Positions 24,795-33,751 of a DNA stretch of 54,558 bases are shown here, piece by piece. This DNA comes from an uncultured Parabacteroides sp. (lineage in GTDB: Bacteria; Bacteroidota; Bacteroidia; Bacteroidales; Tannerellaceae). The notes under the pieces are model-generated. The model made no database searches, was not told where the DNA came from, and saw only the letters and a program-made list of their open reading frames with translations. Both the position numbers and the translations under genes were made by a program. How positions within the stretch are numbered: the first letter of the stretch is position 1; every line of letters begins with the position of its first letter. The stretch spans positions 1-54,558 of the forward strand of contig CALUZR010000018.1 of NCBI GenBank assembly GCA_944325335.1, written 5' to 3'.

Positions 24795-25970
24795 TTATTG
24801 TTCATACAATTTAATAATCTCCTCATAATACTTATCAGCAGAGAAACGTTCTTGCGCATCTTTACTGATTTGCTGATAATCAAAAGAAGTTTGATACATT
24901 TGAATAATCTTCTTTCTCAAATCCTCGGCATTCCTTGACTCAAAAAGTAATCCACTTTGAGGAACGCTAATTGTTTCTGGTATACCACCAATATTTGCAC
25001 CTAAAACTGGAGTCCCTAAGCATTGAGCTTCGATGCTTACCAAGCCAAACACTTCGTACCATTCTGATGGTACTACTATAAACTTTGCTCTCTGAAGAAT
25101 TGGAGCCATTTCATTCCACTCCTTAAATCCAACAAATTCAATATTATCTATATTTAAGAATTTGCTTTGCATAGGTCCTAAACCAACAACAATCAATTTA
25201 TAAGGTAATTCTCGTGCCACTTGAATGAGGGTTCGTAATCCTTTTTCCTCAGATAATCTACCTACATAACAATAATATGATGATTTCGTCGCCACCTGTG
25301 AATAATTCCGATTTGTAAAGTTTGGAATTACCTTAATCTGTGAATTAGGAAATCCTCCTTTGCACATCAAACTTGCCAAAAATTGGCTAGGAGCAATAAA
25401 ATAATCTGTATTCTTAATAAGTCTCTTTCTGTTCCACACCAAAGATTCCCAATAAGCCAACGAGCTTGCCAAATAACTATTTTTCAAACATCTATTCCGT
25501 AATACACAATAAGTTTGCTTTGTAGAAATACAAAGTTCACAAATTTGGTTATTCCTTAAACATGTATAATTGGGACAAATTAGTTTATAATCGTGTAAAG
25601 TCCAAATAACTTTTATTCCACTATTATGTGCAATTTCTCCAATTATAGGAGATAGTTGAGAATGTATATTATTCAGATGTAGTACGTCAGGTTTAAATTT
25701 TTCAATCAAAGCAATAAATTTCTTTTTCACTTCTATAGGATACAACATACGAACAGCTGCCGCCATTTTCTTTGTTAATCCCCTTGCTTGAAAATCTATT
25801 GAAGAAGGAAAATATTTTTCCCACTCTGAATGATAATTTAAAGGATGTTGCATACTAAAAAAAGCCACATCATGCCCTTTCCCCTTTAGCAACTTTTCCA
25901 ATGCCAAAGAAGCTACACAATCGCCACCTCGATTATAATAGAACTTATTTGATATAAGAATTCGTTTCAT
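24795..25970 (-). CDS. Family 4 glycosyltransferase
   Basis: A GT-B fold transferase with an N-terminal acceptor domain (GGDCVASLALEKLLKGKGHD, VIWTLHDYKLICPNYTCLRN) and a C-terminal GT4 domain (YVGRLSEEKGLRTLIQVARE, PSEWYEVFGLVSIEAQ). A cluster of four cysteines around residues 130-155 (CPNYTCLRNNQICELC) recurs in this subgroup and may bind a metal. Its start overlaps the end of the polymerase-like gene by 26 bases. Confidence 0.85.
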   Translation of the reverse strand: MKRILISNKFYYNRGGDCVASLALEKLLKGKGHDVAFFSMQHPLNYHSEWEKYFPSSIDFQARGLTKKMAAAVRMLYPIEVKKKFIALIEKFKPDVLHLNNIHSQLSPIIGEIAHNSGIKVIWTLHDYKLICPNYTCLRNNQICELCISTKQTYCVLRNRCLKNSYLASSLAYWESLVWNRKRLIKNTDYFIAPSQFLASLMCKGGFPNSQIKVIPNFTNRNYSQVATKSSYYCYVGRLSEEKGLRTLIQVARELPYKLIVVGLGPMQSKFLNIDNIEFVGFKEWNEMAPILQRAKFIVVPSEWYEVFGLVSIEAQCLGTPVLGANIGGIPETISVPQSGLLFESRNAEDLRKKIIQMYQTSFDYQQISKDAQERFSADKYYEEIIKLYEQ

Positions 25971-27192
25971 CCTGTCTTACTCTATTTAACACATTCCGTT
26001 GCATATCTACTATAACTAAAGCCAGTAACATCATTAAAAATAAACCTCTATTATGAGTAATGGTAGCATCACTTGTACACTCGATTAAAAAGAAGAATAT
26101 AATTAATATACCAATTACAAATTCTTTCATACATTCTCTGGTATAGAGATGTAGAACGTTTTTTGTTTGTACAATCCAAAATGCAAAAAACAGAAGAACT
26201 CCAACTACACCAAATTGAGCAAGAGCTGGATAGTATGTATCTGCAATAAAACGAGGATCTCTTTCCGTTAACCCCTGCATAATGTCCATTCCAAAATCAT
26301 TATAAATATGAGAATAATATTCTCCTGAAGCAAAAGTTCCATAAGTCGCAAATCCTGAACCAAAAGGAAAATAGTCACGAAAAATATCTATTGAAAAATA
26401 ATACAACGCGGCTCTAGCATAATAATCTAATTCTCCTCGTTCTTCTCCGACACCTGCGCCCTCTATAAAATAGAAATGTATTTTAGTCCATGCTACAGCT
26501 ATAATAGCTATTGTCGCGATAAAAAATACCGTAATGTTTCTTATATTAAACTTTAACTCGAACTTCGCATTTATATAAAAGACTATAAACATAGTCAATA
26601 CAAAAAAACCATACATCTTTGATCTTCCTGATAATAATCCAACAGCTAACAATAACAAAAATACAAGCTTATCTTTTAATGTATAATCACTACAATATAA
26701 ATAAAGCAATGCCATAATAGTAGCAGCCGTAGCTAATCGAGATTGATGTGTAAGCAGTACATGTAACACTTCTATATTAAAAAGAGAGATAATTCCTACA
26801 ACTAACAAATAAAACGAAAACACAATTGCCAGCAATTGTATATTCTTCTTCATTTGCTGATTCAATGCCGGTTTAAAAGCATAAACCGTAAAGAAGGCTA
26901 AATATGGCTTTAATTGGATAATAAAATCAGATAATATGGCAGCTTTTGTATTACACTTGATTGCAAAAGAATAAACCAAATAGAAAAGGAACACTCCTAA
27001 AGTGATCATGAATAATTTATTAACAGACCAATTCGGTGTATGAAATACGTAATAAGCATATAATCCACATAATGCAATGGCACATAATTCATCCACGAAG
27101 TTAAAGCCTAAAGCATCGTAAAATACTACCCCCAAAATAAGCGTGAATACAAAGAGATAGTAAAATGTATTATCTATAAATTTCTGAAGCAT
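25945..27192 (-). CDS. O-antigen polymerase/ligase-like membrane protein
   Basis: A 415-residue polytopic protein with about ten hydrophobic segments and one long extracytoplasmic loop (about 230-310) bearing EERGELDYYARAALY and FPFGSGFATYG, the pattern of Wzy polymerases and WaaL ligases. Such proteins join lipid-linked repeat units or attach finished glycans. The sequence alone cannot separate Wzy from WaaL; the locus has no other Wzy candidate in this window. Six bases separate it from the upstream phosphoesterase gene. Confidence 0.78.
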   Translation of the reverse strand: MLQKFIDNTFYYLFVFTLILGVVFYDALGFNFVDELCAIALCGLYAYYVFHTPNWSVNKLFMITLGVFLFYLVYSFAIKCNTKAAILSDFIIQLKPYLAFFTVYAFKPALNQQMKKNIQLLAIVFSFYLLVVGIISLFNIEVLHVLLTHQSRLATAATIMALLYLYCSDYTLKDKLVFLLLLAVGLLSGRSKMYGFFVLTMFIVFYINAKFELKFNIRNITVFFIATIAIIAVAWTKIHFYFIEGAGVGEERGELDYYARAALYYFSIDIFRDYFPFGSGFATYGTFASGEYYSHIYNDFGMDIMQGLTERDPRFIADTYYPALAQFGVVGVLLFFAFWIVQTKNVLHLYTRECMKEFVIGILIIFFFLIECTSDATITHNRGLFLMMLLALVIVDMQRNVLNRVRQDETNSYIK

Positions 27193-27198
27193 GTCCTT

Positions 27199-28431
27199 TT
27201 ATTTATAAGAAATGGATTCAATAGATGCGCCTTTATGTGCCCCAAAATAAGTGACATAAATCTTTTTCTCGTCTGTATCGATAGCGTATATACTGAAACT
27301 ATTACTATTTATATCATTATTGTCTCTTGCAATATATCCAAAATTATCGTTTTGCAAATCAGGAGAAAGAGTATTAGCCAAAAGCATAATTTGTTTCGGA
27401 CTTGTGCCTTCTTCATGTGCAACCTCAAAGTGAGCAGAAGTATGCGTATGTCCTCCTAAATAACAAATGAACTCTCCTTTGCTATTTTCAAAGTCAGCAT
27501 CTACAACTATTGTATTTGTCGGAAAGACAGTTGATTTATAAATGTTCTTGAATTTCTTTTTTTGAATAAATGCATTTATAATAGAAGGTACTAACGTCTC
27601 TTTATACAGATGCACACCCGCACACATATAAGTACTACCATCCTTTGAATAAGACTGTAAAGGATGGTGATTCAAAACAATAATGGAATGCTTATCCGTC
27701 ATATTTTCCTTTAATGCTATGTTTATCAACCAATCAACCTGCTTTTGCGTAATACAAGAGACATGCAAGGAATTATACTCAAATCCTTCTTGATCTGTAT
27801 TATCTAACGCGATAAAACGAATAATATTGCCATTTGCATCCACGACATCAGCATAATAGTAATTTTCCCCAGGTTGTTGATGATATTTATAATTCATATT
27901 CGCAAATAGAACCGAATGCAAATCTTGTTTACTCAAATAATAAGATGAATTATCACTCAACATATTAGTATCATGATTCCCTGTACAAAAAAAACTGGGT
28001 ATCGTATTCGTAAACGAAAAAAATGTAGATGCGAAAGCCTTTAAATACTGGATTGCCGTTTGCTTATCGTCGTTCTCTGTCGTATTGATAAAATCCCCAC
28101 TTGCAACTAACGCGTTAATTTTAGCTTCCCGCAAATTCGCGAACGCTACAGCTTGTTCAAGATTAGTGGGATTATCATACATATCATCAGCAGTAAAGCT
28201 GGACAGATGTATATCTGAAATATGGACAATTTTGAAACGCTCATACGATGGATCATTTTTTAATGCACTTATCTCATCGCTTTTTTTTGAACCATACATA
28301 ATCTCGTTGAGATTGGCTAATGATTCCGCTGTATTTTGCACAAAATACTCCTTACTATTGTCTTTATTACAACTATATTGCATAAAAACAAGTAAGAGAA
28401 AAAGTGTTATATGGCATTTATTCCATTTCAT
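27199..28431 (-). CDS. Calcineurin-like metallophosphoesterase lipoprotein
   Basis: The signal peptide ends at VFMQYSC (lipid-anchored Cys21). The metallophosphoesterase core shows all metal-binding motifs: VHISDIHLS (about D73, H75), ASGDFINT, FCTGNHDTN, VLNHHPLQS and YLGGHTHTSAH. It is exported and membrane-anchored. It heads the six-gene operon with the polymerase and transferases, with a six-base gap, so a role in glycan assembly such as removing a phosphate is plausible but unproven. A promoter -7 box lies at 28457-28464. Confidence 0.85.
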   Translation of the reverse strand: MKWNKCHITLFLLLVFMQYSCNKDNSKEYFVQNTAESLANLNEIMYGSKKSDEISALKNDPSYERFKIVHISDIHLSSFTADDMYDNPTNLEQAVAFANLREAKINALVASGDFINTTENDDKQTAIQYLKAFASTFFSFTNTIPSFFCTGNHDTNMLSDNSSYYLSKQDLHSVLFANMNYKYHQQPGENYYYADVVDANGNIIRFIALDNTDQEGFEYNSLHVSCITQKQVDWLINIALKENMTDKHSIIVLNHHPLQSYSKDGSTYMCAGVHLYKETLVPSIINAFIQKKKFKNIYKSTVFPTNTIVVDADFENSKGEFICYLGGHTHTSAHFEVAHEEGTSPKQIMLLANTLSPDLQNDNFGYIARDNNDINSNSFSIYAIDTDEKKIYVTYFGAHKGASIESISYK

Positions 28432-28456
28432 TGTTTACATTTCTTTGAACGACTTG

Positions 28457-28464
28457 CAAATATA
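28457..28464 (-). promoter_or_regulatory. -7 box of the minus-strand polysaccharide operon
   Basis: Minus-strand TATATTTG, 26 bases upstream of the phosphoesterase start. It would serve the six genes down to 21638. Confidence 0.45.
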
Positions 28465-28472
28465 GCAAAAGA

Positions 28473-28649
28473 CTATGAATTGGGAAAATGTTTGTTCAAA
28501 TTTCCTTCCACAATTGAACAACCTCTACACCCCTCACATCCACACCCACAAGTCATCCCTTTAGGCCGCTTCACCATCCGATACAACCTTCTTCCCACAT
28601 AAAGGAGGACGGCTATTGCGATTATACTTATTGCCACTTCTTGCCACAT
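28473..28649 (-). CDS. FeoB-associated Cys-rich membrane protein
   Basis: A 58-residue protein with one N-terminal transmembrane helix (VAISIIAIAVLLYVG), a basic stretch (RRLYRMVKRPKG) and a cysteine cluster (MTCGCGCEGCRGC). This is the layout of the FeoB_associated family, small partners of ferrous iron transporters. It begins 13 bases after the FeoAB stop on the same strand, so it belongs to that operon. It likely helps Fe(II) uptake at the inner membrane; the cysteines may bind iron. Confidence 0.85.
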   Translation of the reverse strand: MWQEVAISIIAIAVLLYVGRRLYRMVKRPKGMTCGCGCEGCRGCSIVEGNLNKHFPNS

Positions 28650-28661
28650 AATACATTGAAT

Positions 28662-31130
28662 TTAAATCATTAGACTTCCTATTTGATATACTAAGAAGGA
28701 GACGGTCCAGGCTAAGATGCAGGTGTAGGCCACTACAAAGAGTCCCCATTTCCATGAATTGGATTCGTTCTTGATGGCTACGACCGTGGCAATACAAGGG
28801 AAGTAGAGCAGGACGAAAAGCATCAGGCTAAGTCCGACTAAAGGCGTGAACACGAGACTCCCATCCGGGTTCCGCTCCTCCAGCAACCGTTCGGAAAGGG
28901 CTTGCTCCTCGGCATCGCTTCCGGTATAAAGCACGCTTAGGGTACTTACGACTATCTCTTTGGCCGCCATACCCGAAAGCAGGCTGACGCTTATCTTCCA
29001 ATTGAATCCGAGTGGTTCCATAATGGGCGATATGGCCCGGCCAATACGTCCGATGTAGGAGTTTTCTTGATGGTCGATGGCGATTTGCGCTTCGATGTCG
29101 GCCACTCTTTGTGCCCTTTCGTCTTCACTCAGGGAAGCATTCTCTATCTCGGCCAATTGTTGTTCGAAGCGAGGCGTATTACTTGTCTCGCGCGGGAAAT
29201 AACCTAAGAACCATATAATAATGGAAGCGACCAGGATGATGCCTCCCATCTTATGGAGGTATTGCTTGGCTTTCTCCCACATGTGGATCAGAATCGATTT
29301 GCCGGTCGGCATCCGATAAGGAGGAAGTTCCATTACAAAAGGCACATCCTCTTCTCGGAAGAAGGCGCGTTTGAATACCCGAGCAAGGATAACCGCCATA
29401 ACGATGCCCGTCACATACAGCAAGAGAAGCATACTCCCGGCATGTTGGGGGAAGAGTGCGCCCGTAATCAGCACATAGACAGGCAGACGGGCACTACAAC
29501 TCATCAAGGGTGTGACCAGCATCGTAATCATTCGGCTATTTCGGCTCTCGATTGTCCGCGTGGCCATAATAGCCGGCACATTGCATCCGAACCCCATCAC
29601 CAGTGGGATAAAAGATTTGCCATGCAACCCCATCTTGTGCATGATTTTATCCATAATGAAAGCGGCCCGCGCCATATAACCCGAATCTTCCATAAAGGAA
29701 ATGAAGGCATAGAGGATTACGATCTGCGGAAGGAAGACAATCACGCCCCCTACTCCACCGATAATACCATCTACAAGCAAATCCTTCAACGGTCCGTCGG
29801 ACATGGTACCGCGCACAAAATTGCCGATTACTTCCACCAGGCTCTCAATCCATCCCATTGGATATTCGCCCAAACGGAAAGTCACCTCAAACATGAGCCA
29901 CATGAAAAGGATAAAGAACGGGAACCCCATCACGCGGTGCGTCAAGAGCATATCGATGATTTGCGTCTTCGAAGCCTCGCGTATCTTATTCTGTTCGAAG
30001 GTCTCGCACAACGCTCCTTGGATAAAGCCGTAGCGCGCATCCGTAAGTGCTGTCTCGCAATCCGTCTGGAGGAGGCTTTCGATGTGCGCCGCATTCTTAT
30101 CGCGTTCGGCAAAGACCTGCGCGCCAGCCTTATGACGCTGTATTTGCGCCTCGACCTCTTTGTCGCGTTCCAAAAGCTTGATAGCCAGGTAGCGCTTTGA
30201 GATACTCTTCGGCAAGTCGTCATCGGCCTTCTGGATCGCTTTCTTGATATTCGTAATGCCCTTTTCCAGCGTGTCGCCATAATTGATATGGATATGGCGC
30301 ACGGTCGGATCTTCTTCTTCATAGACTTTGATGACGCGCTCGAACAATTCCTTGATGCCAAAACCGGTTTTGCTGATGGTGGGCACGATCGGGCAACCTA
30401 TCATGCGCCCCAACGATTCATAATCCAGCTTATTTCCAGCCCGTTCCAGTTCGTCATACATATTGAGGGCGATGACCATCTGCACGTCCATATCGATGAG
30501 TTGCGTCGTCAAGTAAAGATTCCGTTCGAGGTTGGAAGCATCCAACACGTTGATGACCACATCCGGTTGTTCCTTCTCGTTCAATTGCTTACGCACATAA
30601 AGTTCCTCGGGCGTATAAGCCGAGAGCGAATAGGTGCCGGGCAGGTCGACAATGCGAAACGTATAGCCGCTCTGCTTGAAGGTTCCCTCTTTGGCATCCA
30701 CCGTCACGCCGCTATAATTTCCTACCCGTTCGTGCGCCCCGGAGGCGAAATTAAACAGGGATGTCTTCCCGCAATTCGGATTCCCGACCAGCGCGACATT
30801 GATAGTCCGCCCTTTATGAATTGCCATCGCACGCAAGTCCTCATCGGAAGGCTCGACGAATGCCTCCTCTTTGGCGGCTATTTGTGTCTGTTCGCGGGCA
30901 TATTCCGCGGCACTTACGACTTCAATCAACCCGGCATCTTGCCGACGGAGCGAAACATCGTAGCCCATCACGCGGTAATGAATCGGGTCTTTCAGCGGAG
31001 CGCTTTGGATAACCTCCACCTCTTTCCCGCGGATAAACCCCATCTCGATGATGCGTTTGCGGAACGCGCCACGCCCCATCACTTTCACAATAACCCCTTT
31101 ATCCCCTGTGCGAAGCTCTGATAATCTCAT
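28662..31130 (-). CDS. feoB: Ferrous iron transporter, FeoA-FeoB fusion
   Basis: Residues about 1-72 are a FeoA SH3-like domain (MRLSELRTGDKGVIVKVMG, IIEMGFIRGKEVEVI). Then comes the FeoB G protein domain with the P-loop GNPNCGKTSLFN (about 116-127), VDLPGTYSL (G3) and LNMYDE (G4), a regulatory linker, and the transport part with the Gate motifs (PLVMGFGCNVPAIMATR and PLMSCSARLPVY) in about eight membrane segments. The fusion is usual in Bacteroidetes. At 822 residues it is complete. A small Cys-rich partner follows in the same operon. Iron control through a Fur-type site is likely, but no clear box was seen. Confidence 0.95.
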   Translation of the reverse strand: MRLSELRTGDKGVIVKVMGRGAFRKRIIEMGFIRGKEVEVIQSAPLKDPIHYRVMGYDVSLRRQDAGLIEVVSAAEYAREQTQIAAKEEAFVEPSDEDLRAMAIHKGRTINVALVGNPNCGKTSLFNFASGAHERVGNYSGVTVDAKEGTFKQSGYTFRIVDLPGTYSLSAYTPEELYVRKQLNEKEQPDVVINVLDASNLERNLYLTTQLIDMDVQMVIALNMYDELERAGNKLDYESLGRMIGCPIVPTISKTGFGIKELFERVIKVYEEEDPTVRHIHINYGDTLEKGITNIKKAIQKADDDLPKSISKRYLAIKLLERDKEVEAQIQRHKAGAQVFAERDKNAAHIESLLQTDCETALTDARYGFIQGALCETFEQNKIREASKTQIIDMLLTHRVMGFPFFILFMWLMFEVTFRLGEYPMGWIESLVEVIGNFVRGTMSDGPLKDLLVDGIIGGVGGVIVFLPQIVILYAFISFMEDSGYMARAAFIMDKIMHKMGLHGKSFIPLVMGFGCNVPAIMATRTIESRNSRMITMLVTPLMSCSARLPVYVLITGALFPQHAGSMLLLLYVTGIVMAVILARVFKRAFFREEDVPFVMELPPYRMPTGKSILIHMWEKAKQYLHKMGGIILVASIIIWFLGYFPRETSNTPRFEQQLAEIENASLSEDERAQRVADIEAQIAIDHQENSYIGRIGRAISPIMEPLGFNWKISVSLLSGMAAKEIVVSTLSVLYTGSDAEEQALSERLLEERNPDGSLVFTPLVGLSLMLFVLLYFPCIATVVAIKNESNSWKWGLFVVAYTCILAWTVSFLVYQIGSLMI

Positions 31131-31158
31131 TGTCTAAAATCCTCTACAAAAATTCACG

Positions 31159-31166
31159 CAAAGGTA
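31159..31166 (-). promoter_or_regulatory. -7 box of feoAB
   Basis: Minus-strand TACCTTTG, exact -7 consensus, 28 bases upstream of the start codon. Confidence 0.45.
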
Positions 31167-31303
31167 CACTTTCTCTTCGGGTATGGCAATACCTATCCGT
31201 AGGTATTTTGAAGGAAAAATGAATACCCCAAGAAAAAGCCGACTACGCCGGACATAAACTTATAGATGCCCAAGCTAAAAGTCGAAACCTCCGAGAAAAT
31301 CTC

Positions 31304-31387
31304 TATCTTTAGCCTAAAGATACATATCTGCAGGTTAAAGATACATATCTTCAAGCTAAAGATATATATCTGCAGGCTAAAGATAGA
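31304..31387. repeat. Four tandem 21-bp palindromic repeats
   Basis: Four head-to-tail copies at 31304, 31325, 31346 and 31367 follow the pattern TATCTnnAGnyTAAAGATA plus two bases. The first contains a perfect 19-base palindrome, TATCTTTAGCCTAAAGATA, and the others are near-palindromes. Because 21 is a multiple of three, both strands stay open and would encode LKI-rich repetitive peptides; I regard these frames as by-products. The array lies between the terminator of the zinc peptidase gene and the feoAB promoter, in a 391-base gap without another gene. Confidence 0.85.
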
Positions 31388-31451
31388 GAAGTTCCCGGAT
31401 GTCCAGAAGTTTTCCGCCAAGGTAAGTCCTTTTCCAGCCGGGCGGACAAAG

Positions 31452-31483
31452 AAAAAGCACCTCTTCACATTCCAAAGAGATGC
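31452..31483 (-). terminator. Intrinsic terminator of the zinc peptidase gene
   Basis: On the minus strand GCATCTCTT (31475-31483) pairs with AAGAGGTGC (31457-31465), followed by a U-tract (31452-31456), about 40 bases after the stop codon. Confidence 0.65.
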
Positions 31484-31521
31484 TTCAACTCATTTTAAGA
31501 TACAAGTAAATATCCTCGATA

Positions 31522-32205
31522 TTATTCGTCCCGGCTTGCTCCCATGAACATGAAGATGTAATACAAGAGTGTAGCCAACGAACCTAATGCCGCTACGACA
31601 TACGTATAAGCCGCCGACTTCAATGCATCTTCCGCCTTATCATGCGTAAAGACATTGGTGATACCTGCCCGGCTCAACCATACGAGCGCACGCTGACTGG
31701 CATTGATTTCGACCGGCAACGTCACCAAGCTGAACAACGTCGTCGAAGCAAACAGGATGATACCAAAGAGCATCAACTGGGGGAAAGAGTGCAAAAGCAA
31801 CATACCGCCCAGCAACACCCAAGGCATAATATTCGATGCAAAGCTTACGATAGGCACCAACGCCGAACGCATCCGAAGCGGAGCATACGCACAAGCATGC
31901 TGCACCGCATGTCCGCACTCGTGGGCTGCCACCGCGGCGGCGGCGATACTGCAACTATCATATACACTTTCACTTAAGTTGACAGTCTTTGTCATCGGAT
32001 TGTAATGATCCGTGAGATGACCCGGCGTACAAGTGACTTGCACGTCGTAAATACCATTGTCGCGCAACATTTGTTCAGCCACGTCGCGACCCGTCATTCC
32101 ATTGGGTAAAGCAATCTGAGAATAAGTCTCAAACTTCGATTGGAGCCGGCGCGATACAAGCCAGCTCAATAGGGCTACGCCTATAAAAATAATCCAATAC
32201 AACAT
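31522..32205 (-). CDS. Membrane zinc metallopeptidase (YugP-like)
   Basis: A 227-residue membrane protein with an N-terminal helix, the zinc site HECGH at about residues 95-99 within AAAVAAHECGHAVQHA, and three further hydrophobic segments (about 115-160 and 205-222). This matches the neutral zinc metallopeptidase_2 family (YugP). Substrates are not known. It has its own promoter and terminator, so it is monocistronic. Confidence 0.9.
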   Translation of the reverse strand: MLYWIIFIGVALLSWLVSRRLQSKFETYSQIALPNGMTGRDVAEQMLRDNGIYDVQVTCTPGHLTDHYNPMTKTVNLSESVYDSCSIAAAAVAAHECGHAVQHACAYAPLRMRSALVPIVSFASNIMPWVLLGGMLLLHSFPQLMLFGIILFASTTLFSLVTLPVEINASQRALVWLSRAGITNVFTHDKAEDALKSAAYTYVVAALGSLATLLYYIFMFMGASRDE

Positions 32206-32234
32206 AAATATACTACTCTAAAAAATTCACGCGC

Positions 32235-32265
32235 CAAATATAAGGCAAAATCTTTAGTGTACAAA
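32235..32265 (-). promoter_or_regulatory. Promoter of the zinc peptidase gene
   Basis: Minus-strand TTTG (32262-32265) and TATATTTG (32235-32242), 19 bases apart, 30 bases upstream of the start. The -33 element overlaps the purA terminator stem. Confidence 0.5.
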
Positions 32266-32313
32266 AAAATGGTAGATAAAAGGACTAAATAAATCCCTTT
32301 TCTACCATTTTTC
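32263..32313. terminator. Terminator after purA
   Basis: AAAAATGGTAGA-T-AAAAGG (32265-32283) pairs with CCTTTTCTACCATTTTT (about 32296-32312) around a short loop, a strong symmetrical hairpin with U-runs on both strands, 30 bases after the purA stop. Confidence 0.75.
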
Positions 32314-32341
32314 TATTATAAATCGTTAGGATGTAAACTGA

Positions 32342-33613
32342 TTATTCTTCCGTATAGCGTACAATCGTTTGTTCACGATCCGGACCGACCGACACAATCT
32401 TGATGGGCACGCCCAGCTCTTCTTCGAGGAAAGAGAGGTAAGCATTGAACTCTTCGGGGAATTCATCCTCGCTCTTCATCTTCGTCATGTCCGTCTGCCA
32501 ACCTGGAAGCTCTACGTAAATAGGCTCGACTTCTCCTTCAATTGAATAGGGAAAATCCGTTACCTCTTCACCATTTATCTTGTAAGCCACACAAGCCTTG
32601 ATGGTCTCAAACGAATCCAGCACATCGCTCTTCATCATAATCAATTGGGTAACGCCATTGAGCATAACGGCATAACGTAATGCCACAAGGTCAATCCAGC
32701 CGCAACGACGTTTGCGACCCGTGACGGCTCCGAATTCATGTCCCAACTGGCCAATCTTATCGCCCGTCTCGTCAAACAACTCCGTGGGGAACGGACCGCT
32801 TCCGACGCGTGTGCAATAGGCTTTGAAGATACCATATACTTCACCAATATTGCGAGGTGCGACGCCCAAGCCCGTACAACATCCGGCACAAATCGTATTC
32901 GAAGAGGTGACAAACGGATACGAGCCAAAGTCCACGTCGAGCATCGTCCCTTGCGCGCCTTCAGCCAACACGTTCTTACCCTCTTTCAGCAAATGGTTGA
33001 TGACATGCTCGCTATCGATCAACTTGAACTGCTTGAGGTATTCCAACGCTTCGAACCATTTCGATTCTAATTCCGTGATATCATAAGTATAATTCAACGA
33101 TTTCAGGATGGATTCATGCCGTTGTTTGGCGGCCTTATAAATCGAATCGAAGTCGCGCAACAAATCACCCACGCGGACACCATTGCGACTCACCTTATCC
33201 GTATACGTCGGACCGATGCCTTTTCCCGTCGTGCCAATCTTACCCGCGCCTTTGGCCGCTTCGTAAGCCGCATCGAGGATACGATGGGTCGGCAAGATGA
33301 GATGCGCTTTCTTCGAGATATAGAGTTGCTTCGTAATATCATGCCCACTGGCCGCCAATGCTTCCGCCTCTTCTTTGAAAAGGACAGGGTCGAGCACCAC
33401 GCCATTACCTATAATATTCACCTTTCCACCTTGGAATATGCCGGAAGGAATCGAGCGCAACACATACTTTTCACCTTTGAACTCGAGCGTATGCCCCGCA
33501 TTCGGGCCGCCTTGGAAGCGCGCTACGGCATCGTATTGGGGTGTTAAGACATCTACGACTTTGCCTTTGCCTTCGTCTCCCCATTGCAATCCTAATAGAA
33601 CATCTACTTTCAT
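32342..33613 (-). CDS. purA: Adenylosuccinate synthetase
   Basis: Makes adenylosuccinate from IMP, aspartate and GTP, the first committed step to AMP. The N-terminus has LGLQWGDEGKGKVVDVL (GTP loop with catalytic Asp), RFQGGPNAGHT with the catalytic His, then IGTTGKGIGPTYTDK, GAQGTMLDVDFGSYPFVTSS and TGRKRRCGW. At 423 residues it is full length. Its own promoter (-7 at 33676) and a strong terminator make it a single-gene unit. Confidence 0.97.
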   Translation of the reverse strand: MKVDVLLGLQWGDEGKGKVVDVLTPQYDAVARFQGGPNAGHTLEFKGEKYVLRSIPSGIFQGGKVNIIGNGVVLDPVLFKEEAEALAASGHDITKQLYISKKAHLILPTHRILDAAYEAAKGAGKIGTTGKGIGPTYTDKVSRNGVRVGDLLRDFDSIYKAAKQRHESILKSLNYTYDITELESKWFEALEYLKQFKLIDSEHVINHLLKEGKNVLAEGAQGTMLDVDFGSYPFVTSSNTICAGCCTGLGVAPRNIGEVYGIFKAYCTRVGSGPFPTELFDETGDKIGQLGHEFGAVTGRKRRCGWIDLVALRYAVMLNGVTQLIMMKSDVLDSFETIKACVAYKINGEEVTDFPYSIEGEVEPIYVELPGWQTDMTKMKSEDEFPEEFNAYLSFLEEELGVPIKIVSVGPDREQTIVRYTEE

Positions 33614-33675
33614 GTCTTTATCTTCTGATTAATACTTTTCATTTATCGGGTGGCCTCTTTCGAACGCCAACCCGA

Positions 33676-33683
33676 CAAAGATA
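33676..33683 (-). promoter_or_regulatory. -7 box of purA
   Basis: Minus-strand TATCTTTG, exact consensus, about 60 bases upstream of the start. No operator was recognised. Confidence 0.4.
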
Positions 33684-33751
33684 GCGGATTTATTCGGAAA
33701 ATCACCTACGTTCTCCCGATTTTGTTGCAAAACCCGATAAGAAAAGCCCTT

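Noticed and set aside
29253..30200. Plus-strand 315-codon frame
   Set aside because: It lies wholly antisense to feoB, has His/Arg-rich composition without domains, and is explained by codon use of the real gene.
31193..31547. LKI-repeat peptides on both strands of the 21-bp array
   Set aside because: Same explanation as for the 42-bp array; one frame also runs through a terminator.
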